Numbered from the stretch's first letter, positions 25,407-37,753 are shown. The stretch is DNA of 64,000 nt from Karalla daura (GCA_029224185.1 CM055188.1:19938497-20002496), one strand, 5' to 3'. Translations and numbers: made by a program. The notes: generated by a model not told the origin, from the sequence alone.

Positions 25407-27328
25407 TTAAGAGGGTCCGACTTTAGAGACTTCGGTGACTGATTGACTTGTAGTGGAATCCTCATCATCGCCATCTCCCATCCCAAGCATCTTCCTTATA
25501 CATGAGCGGAACTGAAAGAAAAAAGAAAAAACAAGACAACAATTGTTGATATGCTGCTGTTCAATGTATGCATCCCATAACAACGATGTACACTGCTACT
25601 TAATTACTTTTTTGTTTTGATATTCAAATTAATAAAGTCTTAACCATTCTTGAACTTTGAACTGCATCTCGATTACATATTATCAGCCACCAGTAGAGGG
25701 CGATCTTTGTTATCGTTACAATTTCATTTTTTCTGAGTGAATGCACTGTGGCCATCCTGCCTGCAAAATGCTTTCAGATCACTCTGAATCTGCAAACCTG
25801 TTTGTTGAGAAGAATGTAGATGATGGGGTTGTAGACTGTGGAGGCTTTTGACAGACATGAAGGTATGGTCGCCAGTCTCAGGTCAAATGATTCACCACGG
25901 TGATTGACGACCCAAAGAGCGAAGGAGGCGTATGGCAGATAGCACACCAGGAAGCCCAGCACCATCACCACCACCATCCTGGTTACCTCCCTCTCTGCTT
26001 TCTGGGTGGACACTGATTCAGCCTGGGCCTTTGCTGCCTGTTCATAGAAGAGAAGAGCACAAAATAAGTAAGTCAAATGTATACTGGCACACATATTAAC
26101 ATATAGACATTAACTTGAAGACACTTGAGACATGTCGCCTACCGATTTCAGCATGAAAAGCAACTGTGAGTAGCAGAAAACAATGGTTGAGAATGGGACA
26201 GCAAAGCAGAAGCAGAAAAGGAACATCACGTAGGATTCAGTGTTGTACTTGTTGTTGGTGGTGTACCAGTCTGGACCACAGGAGCACTGCAGGCCCTCTG
26301 GGATATACCTATGGAAAAAGACAATGCCTCAATACTGTAGTTGTACAATATCTTAACTCTGTGCTTGCATGGAGCTTGGCTGATTGGTCGTCACATACTG
26401 ACCTACTCCATCCAACCAAAGGAGGAACTGCAGCAACCAAAGCAAAGAACCACGTCATTGCACAGCAAGCTATAGCATGGTGAGACTTGAAAGCAAAGTT
26501 CCCAAGCGGCTTGCAGACAACAAGCCATCTCTCAAATGCGACCACGGCAAGTGACCACAGGCTCACCATGCCTGGATAAAAAAGAAAGAAAAAAAAAACA
26601 GAAAAGAGAATGACAAAAATTAGGATAGCTGAAGTCAGTCTTTGTTTGTCATAGAGGTTAAAACAATAAACAGCAGAATGTAACACAATAGAAGGTTAGA
26701 CGAATAAAATGTTTAGTGTTTGCTTACACTCAGCTATTAGAGATTCTTTAAGAGGATAATATGTCTATTTCAGTCCTTAGATTGACAGGAAACCGGCACC
26801 AAGTGTCCACAACATATTAGCAACGCATGGTTTGATATGATAGAACTAGTAGTTCAATGCCAGGATACAGATGTCTAAACTGCACATAACTGAATGAAAG
26901 AAAATACACACAAAGTGCAGTGTAATCTGAAATTTGTTCAGGTTCTTACCACCGAGGGTGGCAGTAAATCCCTCGATCTTGCACCCCAATGGACCAAGAA
27001 TCATGTATTTGAAGGCAAAGCAGTAGAAACAGGTGAAGGAGCCGCAAGAGGAGACAAGGAGGTTCGCCACAGCCAAGTTCACCAGGATGTAGTTCAGATG
27101 AGACCGGAGTTTCTTATACTGAGCAGTGCATGCGATAGTGATAATATTGATGGATGTACCAGCCACAAAAAGAACAAACATGAATGCTGACATGGAATAA
27201 AAGAGTGCTGAGCTCCCTAAGTGGTCCTGAGGAACCAGGAATGGGCTGAGGGCTGTAATGTTGTTGGTGTCCAGAGGGACTGGAATCCAGAAGTCCTCTG
27301 GCAATTCTGCTTGACGATTTCCTCTCAT
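25407..27328 (-). CDS. sws2b: SWS2B-type short-wave (violet/blue) cone opsin
   Basis: SWS2 opsins are the blue/violet pigments of single cones. Exons 5'-3': 26950-27328, 26403-26571, 26143-26308, 25798-26037, 25407-25511 (379, 169, 166, 240, 105 bases), giving 352 aa, normal for SWS2. Start MRGNRQAELPEDFW. Key residues in bovine rhodopsin numbering (add 6 for this protein): C94, G109, counterion E113, T116, T118, M122, W126, A164, F261, Y265, A269, S292 and Schiff-base K296 in IPSCLSKAS. Y265 instead of W, together with C94 and G109, separates it from the three A-type genes in this window. Its place next to lws also fits SWS2B. Frame and splice sites are intact. The short-wave shift is inferred from the residues. 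Confidence 0.95.
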
Positions 27329-27489
27329 CTTTGCTGCCTTGGATGTCAAATAAAAGTTGTGGTCCTTCAAAAAAGTACAAAAAAAAGAGTCAAACAGGTA
27401 GTATTGTACAAATTGTACAAAAGACAAATGCTCCTCAGGTGCTTGCAGCCCTCTGGCAGAGCTGCTTCCCTGGTGGGGTGTGAGTGCTG

Positions 27490-27497
27490 CTTTTATA
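27490..27497 (-). promoter_or_regulatory. sws2b TATA box
   Basis: On the minus strand this reads TATAAAAG, 162 bases upstream of the sws2b ATG, the same core as in lws. The next 40 bases upstream contain GATCC and AATTAAG stretches but no perfect TAATCC. Confidence 0.55.
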
Positions 27498-27659
27498 GGA
27501 ACTTTGAATATTACTCAGGATCAACTTAATTGGCTCAAGGAAGGGATTTACAGTAAGACAGCTCAGTTCAGGGACTTTTAACACAGACACAAAAACACCA
27601 ACATGCATCACACATCCTTGTATGTAGTTTGACCAAAAATAGATCTTACCCATGGGTCA

Positions 27660-28240
27660 GCTGCATGGATTTGACTTTTGTTCTTTAATGAGCTCCAGTA
27701 TAAACGTTCTGCCACTGGGCACATTGCCAACAGTTTAACAAAGAGAGCATCACTGGTTTCAGTGGTGCCCTCATCCGAGTTAAAGGATAGATCGAGGCTG
27801 ACACCACAAAGCCTCTAGCGTGTGAATAATGTCCAGCAGGTGGCGCAGTTCAGCTCAGGTGCTGCAACAGGAGCCCTGTTAGCGCTGCAGCCGCTTTGGT
27901 CGAATTGAGGCTTGTTTCATTTGCTGTCTCGAATCAACAATCCCTCTCTTTTCGATATGTAAAACACTTGCAAGATTGATCTACTTTATGATGTATTGGT
28001 TACAATCAGAGGACTACTTGACCATCTAATTTGTACGTCAGTGTTTCAACAACTGGGGAACAAATAAAATTTTATTTTGGTGCGTCAGATTTTGGATCTG
28101 ATTCTATTTAATATTAATTCAACTGAACAAGAGCATTAATTTCTTTCTTGAGGCTCTAGTTTTTGAGTCTCCCTCTTTTCACCATCTACATGCTCTCTCA
28201 TCCAATCTAGTCAAGCTTCACAGTAATTAAGTTGAGTTCA
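27660..28240. other. sws2b upstream spacer
   Basis: Unique, moderately AT-rich sequence between the sws2b promoter and the retroelement cluster. No gene is seen. Confidence 0.3.
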
Positions 28241-29070
28241 TGGCTGTAATTTTCTCCTGACATCAACAGTTTCACCATCCGACCACCTCAGAAATCTGCA
28301 ACCTAGGAGTGCTCCTCCACTCTACCCTCTCCTTCCAGTCCCATATCAACTCTCACCAAATGTGTCTCATTCCTCCTGAAAAATAAGATCCAACTCTGTC
28401 CATCACTGAACACTCACTGACCGAGAAACTCATTTACTCCATCTCCTCACGTTCAGAGAAACTGCAGTGGTGTCCTCTTTGGGGTTACCAACGAACCCTG
28501 GACAGGCTCTGGTATGTCCAGAAGTCAGCTGCCACTCACCCTTATTCACCTTCTCTGGCTCCCAATCAAGTTCTGTATCTGATATAAAATTCTCACTTAC
28601 AGTATAAGTCTCTAGCTAGTCTGACCTCCTCCATTCCTACACCCCATCTCGGACTCTGTGCTACATTGACTCCCACCTGCTCCCCATTCTCTACTCCCAC
28701 CTCCACTCTCTTGGGGATCAAGCCTTCAGTTTTGCCACACCCACCCTCTAAATAACTATGGTTTATCATTGTTTAATGTTTTTTTCATAGTAGTATTTCC
28801 ATAGTTACCATGAAGCTTTATATGTAAACTTCAGCAGCACCAGAGCTACTATGAAGTGCCAGAGATGCCAAGATAAACCATGGTAGTACTATGGATAGGT
28901 ACATAGTACTTGTAATCAGCATAAGGTGCCGTACAGCATAAATAAACATAGGAAACCATAGGGAATTTTCATCAGGGAAATGAGCTGCCAGACAGTTTAC
29001 TTCCCCTTTTGGAATCAATAAAACTATTCCTGTTCCTATTCTTGTTCTATTCATATTCCTATTCCTGTTC
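28240..29070 (+). mobile_element. Degenerate L2/CR1-like LINE 3' fragment
   Basis: Plus-strand translation in shifting frames gives remnants typical of the C-terminal part of a LINE ORF2: a NLGVLLHSTLSFQSHI-like segment near 28,300, and LHWLPI-like and TYK-like segments near 28,550-28,610. Stops and frameshifts are present. It ends with GGAATCAATAAAACTATTCC and degenerate TATTCC repeats, consistent with a LINE 3' tail. The family assignment is tentative. Confidence 0.6.
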
Positions 29071-29281
<211 letters not shown>

Positions 29282-29389
29282 ATACATATGAATACAGTCG
29301 AGGCATCATCAATGCTCAACAAACACGGGAGAAAAGCGTCTCAAAACTATCAATACACGCACAAGCACAGAAAGCACACCATTAGACAA

Positions 29390-30455
29390 GCTCAATCACA
29401 AGTACAACCAGACACTAATGACATCTTTCAGGGGGGGGGGGCAGAGTCCAAACAGGGTGCTGAGATGGTGGACAGGACAAAGCTCTTGCTGAAGCGTGCA
29501 TGTCACCATCTCAGTGTCCTGTACCTACACCAGGAGGGGATTAGTGTGACGTGTGAGTGGAGAGGGTGGTCAGGGTCATCAGCTATTGCTTGTGCGAGGA
29601 GTGTGACTGCTTCAAGGTCAAGCTCGGTGAGGTTGGGTGTGGGATGGTTAGTGATTTTGGATGCCATGTGTATGATTTTTGTCAGTTTGTTTCTATTAGA
29701 GATGGAGAGCCTGTTTTAGAAAAAAGGGATGAACAGGATGAAGCTGATGTATAGGAGTGACAAAAAGTCAACAGGCGGGCAACGGAGGGGGCATGGAGTT
29801 TGTGAACTACATTCAGTCTCTGTTGAGACCTTTTATGGACATCTGTGGTGTGTTGATCAAATTGATCAAAAAGTTTATTGTCTATAGTGAGTCCAATGTA
29901 CTTGAAGTGACTAACCTGTTAACTGTCTGATTGTTGACAGAGGTAGGAACCTGTCCAGACGGAGGTGCATGTGAGGCATGCAAGACCATTTCCTATTTGC
30001 CACAAGTCTATGCCACATTCATTTCCAGGAAGTTATCTGTACACCACTGAGTGAAGTCAGAGATGGACGGTTGATAGGCTGTGAATGATTCATCGTCATT
30101 GAGCAGGCCAAGGATGGCGGTGTCATCAGAGTACTTGAAGTATGTGGTGTTGGTTGAGGGGCTGATGCAGTCATTTGTGTTGTAGAGGGTGTAGAGGAAA
30201 GGGCTGAGGACAATGCAAAGCTCCGGTGTTGGTGATGATGGATGATGAAGTGACTGTGGCTATCTTTATGGCCTGTGGCCTGTCTGTGAGGAAACTGTGA
30301 ATCCAGCGGGTGAGGGGTGGAGGAATGTCGAGGTGACTGAGTTTCTTCATCATCTGGTGACGTTGGATTGCATTGAAGGCCGAACTGAAGTCAATGAAGC
30401 GGATGGATGCAAAGTTGCCTGGTGATTCCAGATGTTGAAGGAGGGGGTGGAGGAG
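29390..30455 (-). mobile_element. Degenerate LINE reverse-transcriptase fragment
   Basis: Minus-strand translation shows reverse-transcriptase hallmarks in broken frames: HLDIPPPLTRWIHSFLTDRP, an NTGA...LSP-like strand, and FKYSDDTAIL with the catalytic YxDD-type motif (SDD) near 30,120-30,150, then a QWCTDNFLEMN-like segment. It is non-functional. The 5' end abuts ATTCC-type repeats at 30,456-30,495 that resemble those ending at 29,070, as if the element and GATA tract had landed inside a TATTCC array. Confidence 0.7.
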
Positions 30456-30821
30456 GCATTCCCATTCCTATTCCCATTCCTATTCATATTCCTTACAGGA
30501 GGTGAATATCATATTTAATTAAACAGACTTGATGGAGAAAAACTGATGGAATATTTTGCATCAGCATTAACTCAAACAAACTATGTTTCCCTGTGTAATC
30601 ATAATCACACAAAGTTGAAATATAGTTTAAAACTCAGAATTTCAGTGGATAAAAACACAGCATGTACCATTTTATATATTTTTTTATTTTTCACTTTGCA
30701 GTATATTTATCATTTCTCACCTGAGTTGCAACATAAAATCGATATACAGTGTTTTTTACATGGAAAAGCACACACACATTTAATCATCAGTGACAACAAG
30801 AGAAGAGTGTTCATGAACAAT

Positions 30822-32512
30822 TCAAGCCGGTGCAACTTTAGATACTTCAGTCACAGACGATGTTGTCGAGGAGTCCTCATCAGCTCCACCCATTCCCAAC
30901 ATCATCATCATGCATGAACGGAACTGGAAGGGAAAATATTTGTTGGAGAGCGTTACTGTGTGCAGGTAAGTCAGGTTTCTAAACTTAGCCACTATACATA
31001 CAGAGAAAGAAGAGGCAGAAAAATTAAACGCAGTTTTTAACTTGTATGTGATGGATAATCACAAAGCTTCCTCTATTGTTTGGCATGTTAAACATTTGGA
31101 CCATAACATTGTGAGACCCCATAAAGTAGGTGCTCTCCATAAATTTCTGTCAGATGCAACAAAATTACAAGTTCTAAATTACTTGGATACATGGTTAACA
31201 GACCTGTTTGTTGAAGACAACATAGATGATTGGGTTGTAGACTGCGGAGGCTTTTGATAGACATGAAGGTATGGTGGCCAGTCTCAGGTCAAAAGGTTGC
31301 CCACGGTTATTGACGACCCAGAGAGCAAAGGAGGCGTATGGCAGCCAGCACACCAAGAAGCCCAGCACCATCACCACCACCATGCGGGTCACTTCCCTCT
31401 CTGCCTTCTGAGTCGAGGCTGACTCAGCCTGAGCCTTCGCCGCCTGCCAGAGAAGAGTGGTCAGTGAATGATTTATACAGATAAGACAAAAGATGCATAC
31501 ACAAATGTTAAACCATCTCATTCATTGTCATTGTTGTAAAACAATTTCTTCAAAACCCATTTGAATTTATCTGTCTAATTTAAAGGATTTTTTGCAATTT
31601 GTTTGCCTCACCATTTTCAGTGTAATGAGCAGCTGAGAATAACAGAAGATAATGGTTGCGAAGGGAACCGCAAAGCAGAAGCAGAAAAGGAACATCACGT
31701 AGGATTCATTGTTGTACTTGTTGTTGGTGGTGTACCAGTCTGGACCACAGGAGCACTGCAGGCCCTCTGGGATATACCTGCAGAGATAATCACAAGAGCC
31801 TCCAGTGTGACACAGCACTGCTTCAACCCACACTTCGGGGATGAGGTTCAGGATGTAGTCTCTGTTACTTACCTACTCCATCCGAACAGTGGAGGAGCTG
31901 AGGCAATAAGTGCAAACACCCAGGTGAAAGCACAGCATGCTAAAGCATGGTCAGGCTTGAAAATAAAGTTTCCAAGAGGTTTGCAGATGACCAGCCATCT
32001 TTCAAAGGCTATGACAGCTAGAGACCATAGGCTTACCATACCTGGAATGAGACAGCCAATTTTATTAATTTAAGTCATAGAAAGATATGCTGATGAAGAA
32101 GCCTCCTTTTTCAAAACAATTTATGAACCTTACCACCAAGTGTAGCCAAGAAGCCTTCGATCTTGCATGCCATTGCTCCAAAGATGAAATATCTGGATGC
32201 AAAGGAGCAGAAGGCAGTGAAGGAGCCCACACCAGAGACAAGAAGGTTTGCCACTGCCAAGTTCACCAGGATGAAGTTGAGGTGGGAACGTAGCTTCTTG
32301 TATTGCATGGTGCACGCAATGGTGAGAACATTGATTCCAGTGCCAACCACAAATACGAAGAACATGAATCCTGCCATGCCGTAAAATACGCCTGTGCCCC
32401 CCAGGTGGTCCTGGGGAACCAGGAACGGACTCATTGAAGTGATATTGTTGGTGTCCAGAGGGACGGGTATCCAGAAGTCTTCTTGCAGCTCCATGTCACG
32501 ATTCCCCCTCAT
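30822..32512 (-). CDS. sws2a: SWS2A-type blue cone opsin, copy 1 (sws2a-1)
   Basis: Exons 5'-3': 32134-32512, 31873-32041, 31612-31777, 31204-31443, 30822-30923 (379, 169, 166, 240, 102 bases), 351 aa, open throughout. Start MRGNRDMELQEDFW. Tuning residues (bovine numbering): A94, A109, E113, L116, T118, M122, W126, A164, F261, W265, A269, S292, K296. The C-terminus ends SSVTEVSKVAPA. W265 and A94 mark it as A-type. Exon 1 and introns 1 and 3 differ clearly from the other two A-type copies, but intron 2 (31,778-31,872) is almost the same as theirs. Exon 4 shares the LRLATIPSCLSKAS block with sws2b rather than the RFASVPSIFSK block of the sister copies. Which percomorph class (alpha or beta) it belongs to cannot be settled without a tree. 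Confidence 0.95.
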
Positions 32513-32683
32513 TTTTCACTTGCTGTAGTAACTTACTTATCACAATAAGCTGTAATTCAAAGGTCTATCACTCTTCCTATATCATATAAATCACATGAAA
32601 CATCAATTTCAGTTGTAGTTGTAGACAGGGAAGCTGTTGGCCTGTTGCTAGCTTCTCGACTGAAACGATTTGTTGGTAACTGA

Positions 32684-32690
32684 CTTTATA
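32684..32690 (-). promoter_or_regulatory. sws2a-1 TATA box
   Basis: On the minus strand this reads TATAAAG, 172 bases upstream of the sws2a-1 ATG. It is the only TATA-like string at the expected distance. Confidence 0.5.
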
Positions 32691-32759
32691 AGGAGCATTA
32701 TCATGTCCCTGATCCCAATTAAAAGCTAGATGTATTCGATAATTGAATGATTGATTGGA

Positions 32760-33830
32760 ATAGGGTTTGGGGTTTCCTTTCCTGGGTGTGGCACCAAGGA
32801 TGGTGGCACTAAAGCTTGTCGGAGACGCATTAGAAAATCTATCCTTTTATGTACTAATGCAATGAAGAGCAAGTGTTAATTCAAGGTTAATTGTTTGAGC
32901 TTGTTCTTGATAATGAAGAATATCAATATGATGACCAAATATTACACGTCCTAGCAATGATGTAAGCCTAAGAACACAAAACAGATTTCAAGATTTTGTA
33001 ATTTGGAGATTATTTATCTGAATCAAGGTTTACGTTGATATATATTAGTCTGTGCATGAGTGGTGGATACACATAGACATGTGTTGTTAACATCAAACCG
33101 TGGTCAAACAGGCTAATCCTTTATTCTGCAGAAAGAGCACAGCGGGTCTTGATCTGCTAATCTGGTTTCCACTAACATTAAGTCTGCTAATCTCTTGTAA
33201 TGTAGCACTTTGTAATCCACTCGATGGGCTTAACTCAATCTCTGTGTTACCTTTTCAGCTTTTGCCTTCTTGTACAAGATTAAAGGGTGCATAATGCACA
33301 CAGAATACTGTACACTGGCAAAGAGTATTCCCTGTACAGTACATCAGTCAGACCAACGTTAACACAGAGAAAAGTACATGTATGCCTGGTGAAGAATTTG
33401 TGAGACATTGCAGAGGCTGGAGGATGAATTTAACATGAACAAACACAAATGTTAATACTGAATTTGCCAGGGACATCAAAAGCAACAGAATAAAACAAGT
33501 CGGGAATGTGAATCTAGGTCACCTGTACATGTGGTCAGAACCAATTATTAAATGGCTTTTTGAGATCTTTTCTTTGTAAAAGTATATGCCTCATCCTCTA
33601 AAGTAACAACACTTCATACAGTATCTATGTAATTCATTGGGGAAAAAAAGTTCACAATATTTCCATAACCAATATACAGACATCACACTTTTCTATTTGT
33701 TTTTTTTTATTTTTCATTTTGCTGATGATTGAGGATTTCTTTAGAATGTGCATATATATGTTTTCACGTGATAAAACACAGTTGTTAATAATTTACAAAT
33801 CAGTCATGGCAGAGAGAGCAAGCATCTTAA
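32760..33830. other. sws2a-2 downstream spacer
   Basis: Non-coding part of duplication unit 1. No gene is seen; the right end is the probable 3' UTR of sws2a-2. Confidence 0.4.
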
Positions 33831-33836
33831 TTCCAT

Positions 33837-35540
33837 CTAAGCAGGTCCAACTTTGGAGACTTCGGTCACTGATGATGTTGCCGATGACTCTTCATCATCC
33901 CCACCACCCATCCCCAGCATCTTCATCATACATGAGCGAAACTGAAACACATCAAGGGACAAACATTGCAGCATACAACAATATACAGCAAAATCTTTTG
34001 CTTAAGGCTTAACCTTATTTTTTTTATGTCTGTGTCACATCAAAGATGCCCAAAACGTCCATCCAGCTTTTTTTCAGACACAAAGTATTCAAAACCTACC
34101 TCATACTGTACTCCCTCTGCAACATTTGATTCTTTTATACCCCAACTGCATGAATTGCTCATGATGTGTTTTCATTTGGATGAACTGCCCAACATACCTG
34201 TTTATTGAGGAGGACATAAATAACTGGGTTGTAGACTGCAGATGCCTTGGAGAAGATGGAGGGTACTGAAGCAAATCTCAGGTCAAAAGGTTGCCCACGG
34301 TTATTGACAACCCAGAGAGCAAAGGATGCATATGGCAGCCAGCACACCAAGAAGCCCAGCACCATCACCACCACCATGCGGGTCACCTCTTTCTCTGCCT
34401 TCTGAGTAGAGGCTGACTCAGCCTGAGCCTTCGCTGCCTGTGAGTGACAGAAGTAAAGCAAATCTCATGTTTTCCAGGCCCTGCAGGTTTGGTGGTCCAT
34501 ACATTCAACAACTGCATCACACACGATGTGTAGTTATGCTTGTTTCTCCAATTCACCATATACCTATTGACCACCACTCTCTACATTAGACTTTTTTGCC
34601 ACATTCTAACTGCATATGTCTTTTAACCTTGCCTCACCATTTTCAGTGTAATGAGCAGCTGAGTATAACAGAAGACAAGGATTGCGAGGGGAACCGCAAA
34701 GCAGAAGCAGAAAAGGAACATCACGTAGGATTCATTGTTGTACTTGTTGTTGGTAGTGTACCAGTCTGGACCACAGGAGCATTGCAGGCCCTCTGGGATA
34801 TACCTGCAGAGATAATCACAAGAGCCTCCAGTGTGACACAGCACTGCTTCAACCCACACTTCGGCGATGAGGTTCAGGATGTAGTCTCTGTTACTTACCT
34901 ACTCCATCCGAGCAGTGGAGGAGCTGAGGCAACAAGTCCAAACACCCAGGTGAAAGCACAGCAAGCTAAAGCATGGTCAGGCTTGAAAATAAAGTTTCCA
35001 AGAGGTTTGCAGATGACCAGCCATCTTTCAAAGGCTATGACTGTTAGTGAACACAGGCTTACCATACCTGCAATGATATCAAAGTAAAAGATTTTTTTTT
35101 AACTCAATAAATTCTCAAAATCACAACTTTGTGTGCAGCTGTTTCTCAAAATTTGTCTTACCGCCAAGTGTAACCATGAAGCCTTCAATCTTGCATGCCA
35201 GTGCTCCAAAGATGAAATATCTGGCTGCAAAGGCGCAGAGCGCGGTGAAGGAGCCCACAACGGACACAAGAAGGTTTGCCACTGCCAAGTTCACCAGGAT
35301 GAAGTTGAGGTGGGAACGTAGCTTCTTGTATTGTATGGTGCACGCAATAGTAAGCACGTTGATGGATGTGCCCACAACGAATATAAAAAACATAAAAGCA
35401 GCCATGGCGTAGTAGGTGCCAGAGCCTGCTAGATGGTCCTGGGGGACCAGGAAGGGGCTGAGAGATGTGATGTTATCTGTATCCAGGGGGATCGGGATCC
35501 AGAAGTCCTCTGGAAGTTCCGTGACACGTCCGTGCTTCAT
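33837..35540 (-). CDS. sws2a: SWS2A-type blue cone opsin, copy 2 (sws2a-2)
   Basis: Exons 5'-3': 35162-35540, 34899-35067, 34638-34803, 34198-34437, 33837-33941 (379, 169, 166, 240, 105 bases), 352 aa, open. Start MKHGRVTELPEDFWIPIPLD. Tuning residues (bovine numbering): A94, A100, A109, E113, M116, T118, M122, C126, G164, F261, W265, A269, S292, K296, A297. Exon 4 has PYASFAL and FASVPSIFSKASAVYNP. Cys at 126 replaces a tryptophan that lws, sws2b and sws2a-1 all keep. Introns 1-4 are 94, 95, 200 and 256 bases. It is one of two sister copies made by the tandem duplication. No disabling change is seen. Confidence 0.95.
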
Positions 35541-35641
35541 TTTTCCCTGTGTGTAAATCAAAAATTCAGTGTTTTCTGTTCATGCGACGATCAAGTCAAC
35601 GTCTCCTGCGAGTGCAGTCAATTAATGGCCATTGGGAGCAA

Positions 35642-35648
35642 ATATATA
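35642..35648 (-). promoter_or_regulatory. sws2a-2 TATA-like box with nearby OTX/CRX-type core
   Basis: TATATAT lies 102 bases upstream of the ATG. About 35 bases further upstream a TTAATC core (GATTA at 35,682-35,686) and TAATTAAT are present, both typical of homeodomain sites in photoreceptor promoters. The same arrangement is kept in sws2a-3. Confidence 0.5.
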
Positions 35649-35699
35649 GGGCCGAATGTCTGATCGTGTAATTGATTGAATGATTAAGTAATTAATTGT

Positions 35700-37745
35700 T
35701 TGATTCGCTAAGCAATACTTATACTTACACACTCTTTGTTCAAGCGGATAAGAATACCTCAGCAAGACATTCAACAAGTCATATGTTTTGTAAAACCAAT
35801 GGCAGAGCGTCATTTCGTTATTAGATTCAGTCAGATTATAATTTGCAACTCTGTATCCATTGGCTGCTCTAAATTGCCACAAGGGGTGAATCTGGGATGG
35901 AAAGCTGTGTATGTGTGCTATGATGGACTGGCATCTGTCCATGGTGTGTTCACCGCCTTAACTTTATGTGAGGGCAGTGCAATCACCACCTGCTGACTTA
36001 ATGCTGTACACAACATTGTGTATTATATGAGCCACAAAATGGATGAGAAAATGGATGGAAATATAAATTGATATTTTTTCATATCTTGTCGCCAGTTTAG
36101 GGGAATAACAATACATAGCATACAAAATATAGACTGTGATGCATGTTACTGGATGTAAACAAGAATTGTGCTGCTTATGGTAATGGAACAATCATTGCCT
36201 GAGAAAACAGTCTGCCTCCAGCCTCAGCTCCCGCAATCATTGATCCATTTCCATTGAGGGCTTTGCGTCACAATCCCTTTATACAATTAAACGTAGGATC
36301 TTCGTGGCTTCCTAAGACTCTTACAAAGCATAAACCACTAGAGGCAGCTCAGATCAACAGAGAGTGTCAAGGTTTCTGTCTGAGGTCCAATAATCTGTTG
36401 GATGTCACTGCAGATGGCATGCACGCACTTGATTCTAATTCTAATGTTTGAGAAAGATGAGCTGCATTAATGTGGATCAAAACAAATAATTCTAGATTTC
36501 TTAGGGGTGTTGTCTGATAATGGTTATTCATGTCCTATTTAATTAATGACAAAAATGATGACATAAAATTCATAAATCCAGCATGAATGATCTTGAAAGC
36601 TGCCTTTACCAGCACTATAATTTAGCAGTTTAGATACTACATTAGACTACGACATAGATTACATTATTGTGGTCCGTAAATAGATTTAGGTTAGTGTGTT
36701 TGGGAGTTCATGCAGCACACACCAGGAGCATGCTGACGATTGATTAATTGATTGGAATAAGGTTTGGGGTTTCCTTTCCTGGGTGTGGCACCATCGTTTG
36801 GTGGCACTAAAGCTTGTCGGAGACGCATTAGAAAATATATCCTTTTATGTACTAATGCATGGACAGCATGTGTTAATTCAAGGTTAATTGTTTGAGCTCG
36901 ATAATGGAGAAAATCAATATGATGACCAAAAATTACATGTTCTGGCAATGATGTAACCCAAAGAACATATTACAGATTTCAAGATGTTGTCATTTGGAGA
37001 TTATTTACCTGAATCAAGGTTTATGTTTATATATATTAGTTGGTACATGTGTGGTGGATACACATAGAGATGTGTTGTTAACATCAAACCGTGGTCAAAC
37101 AGGCTAATTTGTAATGCACTCTGTGGTTTTAACTCCATCTATGTGTTTCCTTTTCAGCTTTTTCCTTCTTGTGCAAGATTAAAGGGTGCATAATGCACAC
37201 AGAATACTGTGCACTGGCAAAGAGTATTCCCTGTACAGTACATCAGTCACTCCAATGTTAACACAGAGAAAAGTACACTATGTATGCCCGGTGAAGAATT
37301 TGTGAGACATTTCAGAGGCTGGAGGATGAATTTGACAAAAGCAAACATCAATACTGAATTTGCCAGGGACATCAAAAGCAACAGAATAAAGCAAATCGGG
37401 AATGTGAATCTAGGTCACCTGTACATGTGGTCAGAACAAAATATTAAATGGCTTTTTAAAGATATTTTCTTTTTTTTTCTTCTATCTCACGTTCTCTCCC
37501 TCTCTCTGGAACTACACTTTATATATTATCTATGCAAATGATGTGAAAAAAAAGTGTTTCCAGTATAACCAACATACAGACATGACACAAATGTCCGTTT
37601 GTTTTTTGTTTTTTTTATTTTTCATTTTGCTGATCATTTAAGATTTCTTTAGGATGTGCATATATATATATATGTTTTCACATGACAACACACGTTTGTT
37701 AATTGCTATTTACAAATCAGTCATGGCAGAGAGGACAAGCGTCTT
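35700..37745. other. sws2a-2 upstream flank, duplication junction and sws2a-3 downstream flank
   Basis: No gene is seen. 35,700-36,735 is the upstream flank of sws2a-2 (its counterpart is 40,080-40,497 plus 45,737-46,258). The unit junction lies near 36,735-36,760, and the rest matches the spacer downstream of sws2a-2. Confidence 0.5.
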
Positions 37746-37753
37746 AATTCCAT

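Larger units (their letters stand above)
32745..36750. repeat. Tandem duplication unit 1 (contains sws2a-2)
   Basis: The stretch matches unit 2 from its left end (GGAATA.GGTTTGGGGTTTCC at ~32,757 versus ~36,753) to its right end (GCAGCACA.AC near 36,710 versus near 46,230). Flank segments such as 33,300-33,545 versus 37,200-37,445 look about 90% alike by eye. The order within each unit is downstream flank, opsin, about 1.1 kb of upstream flank. Confidence 0.85.

Noticed and set aside
35541..35561. N-terminal extension (IYTQGK) before the Met of sws2a-2, also present in sws2a-3
   Set aside because: The extension would begin at a TTG, not an ATG. The ATG at 35,540 (39,921 in copy 3) aligns with normal SWS2 starts.
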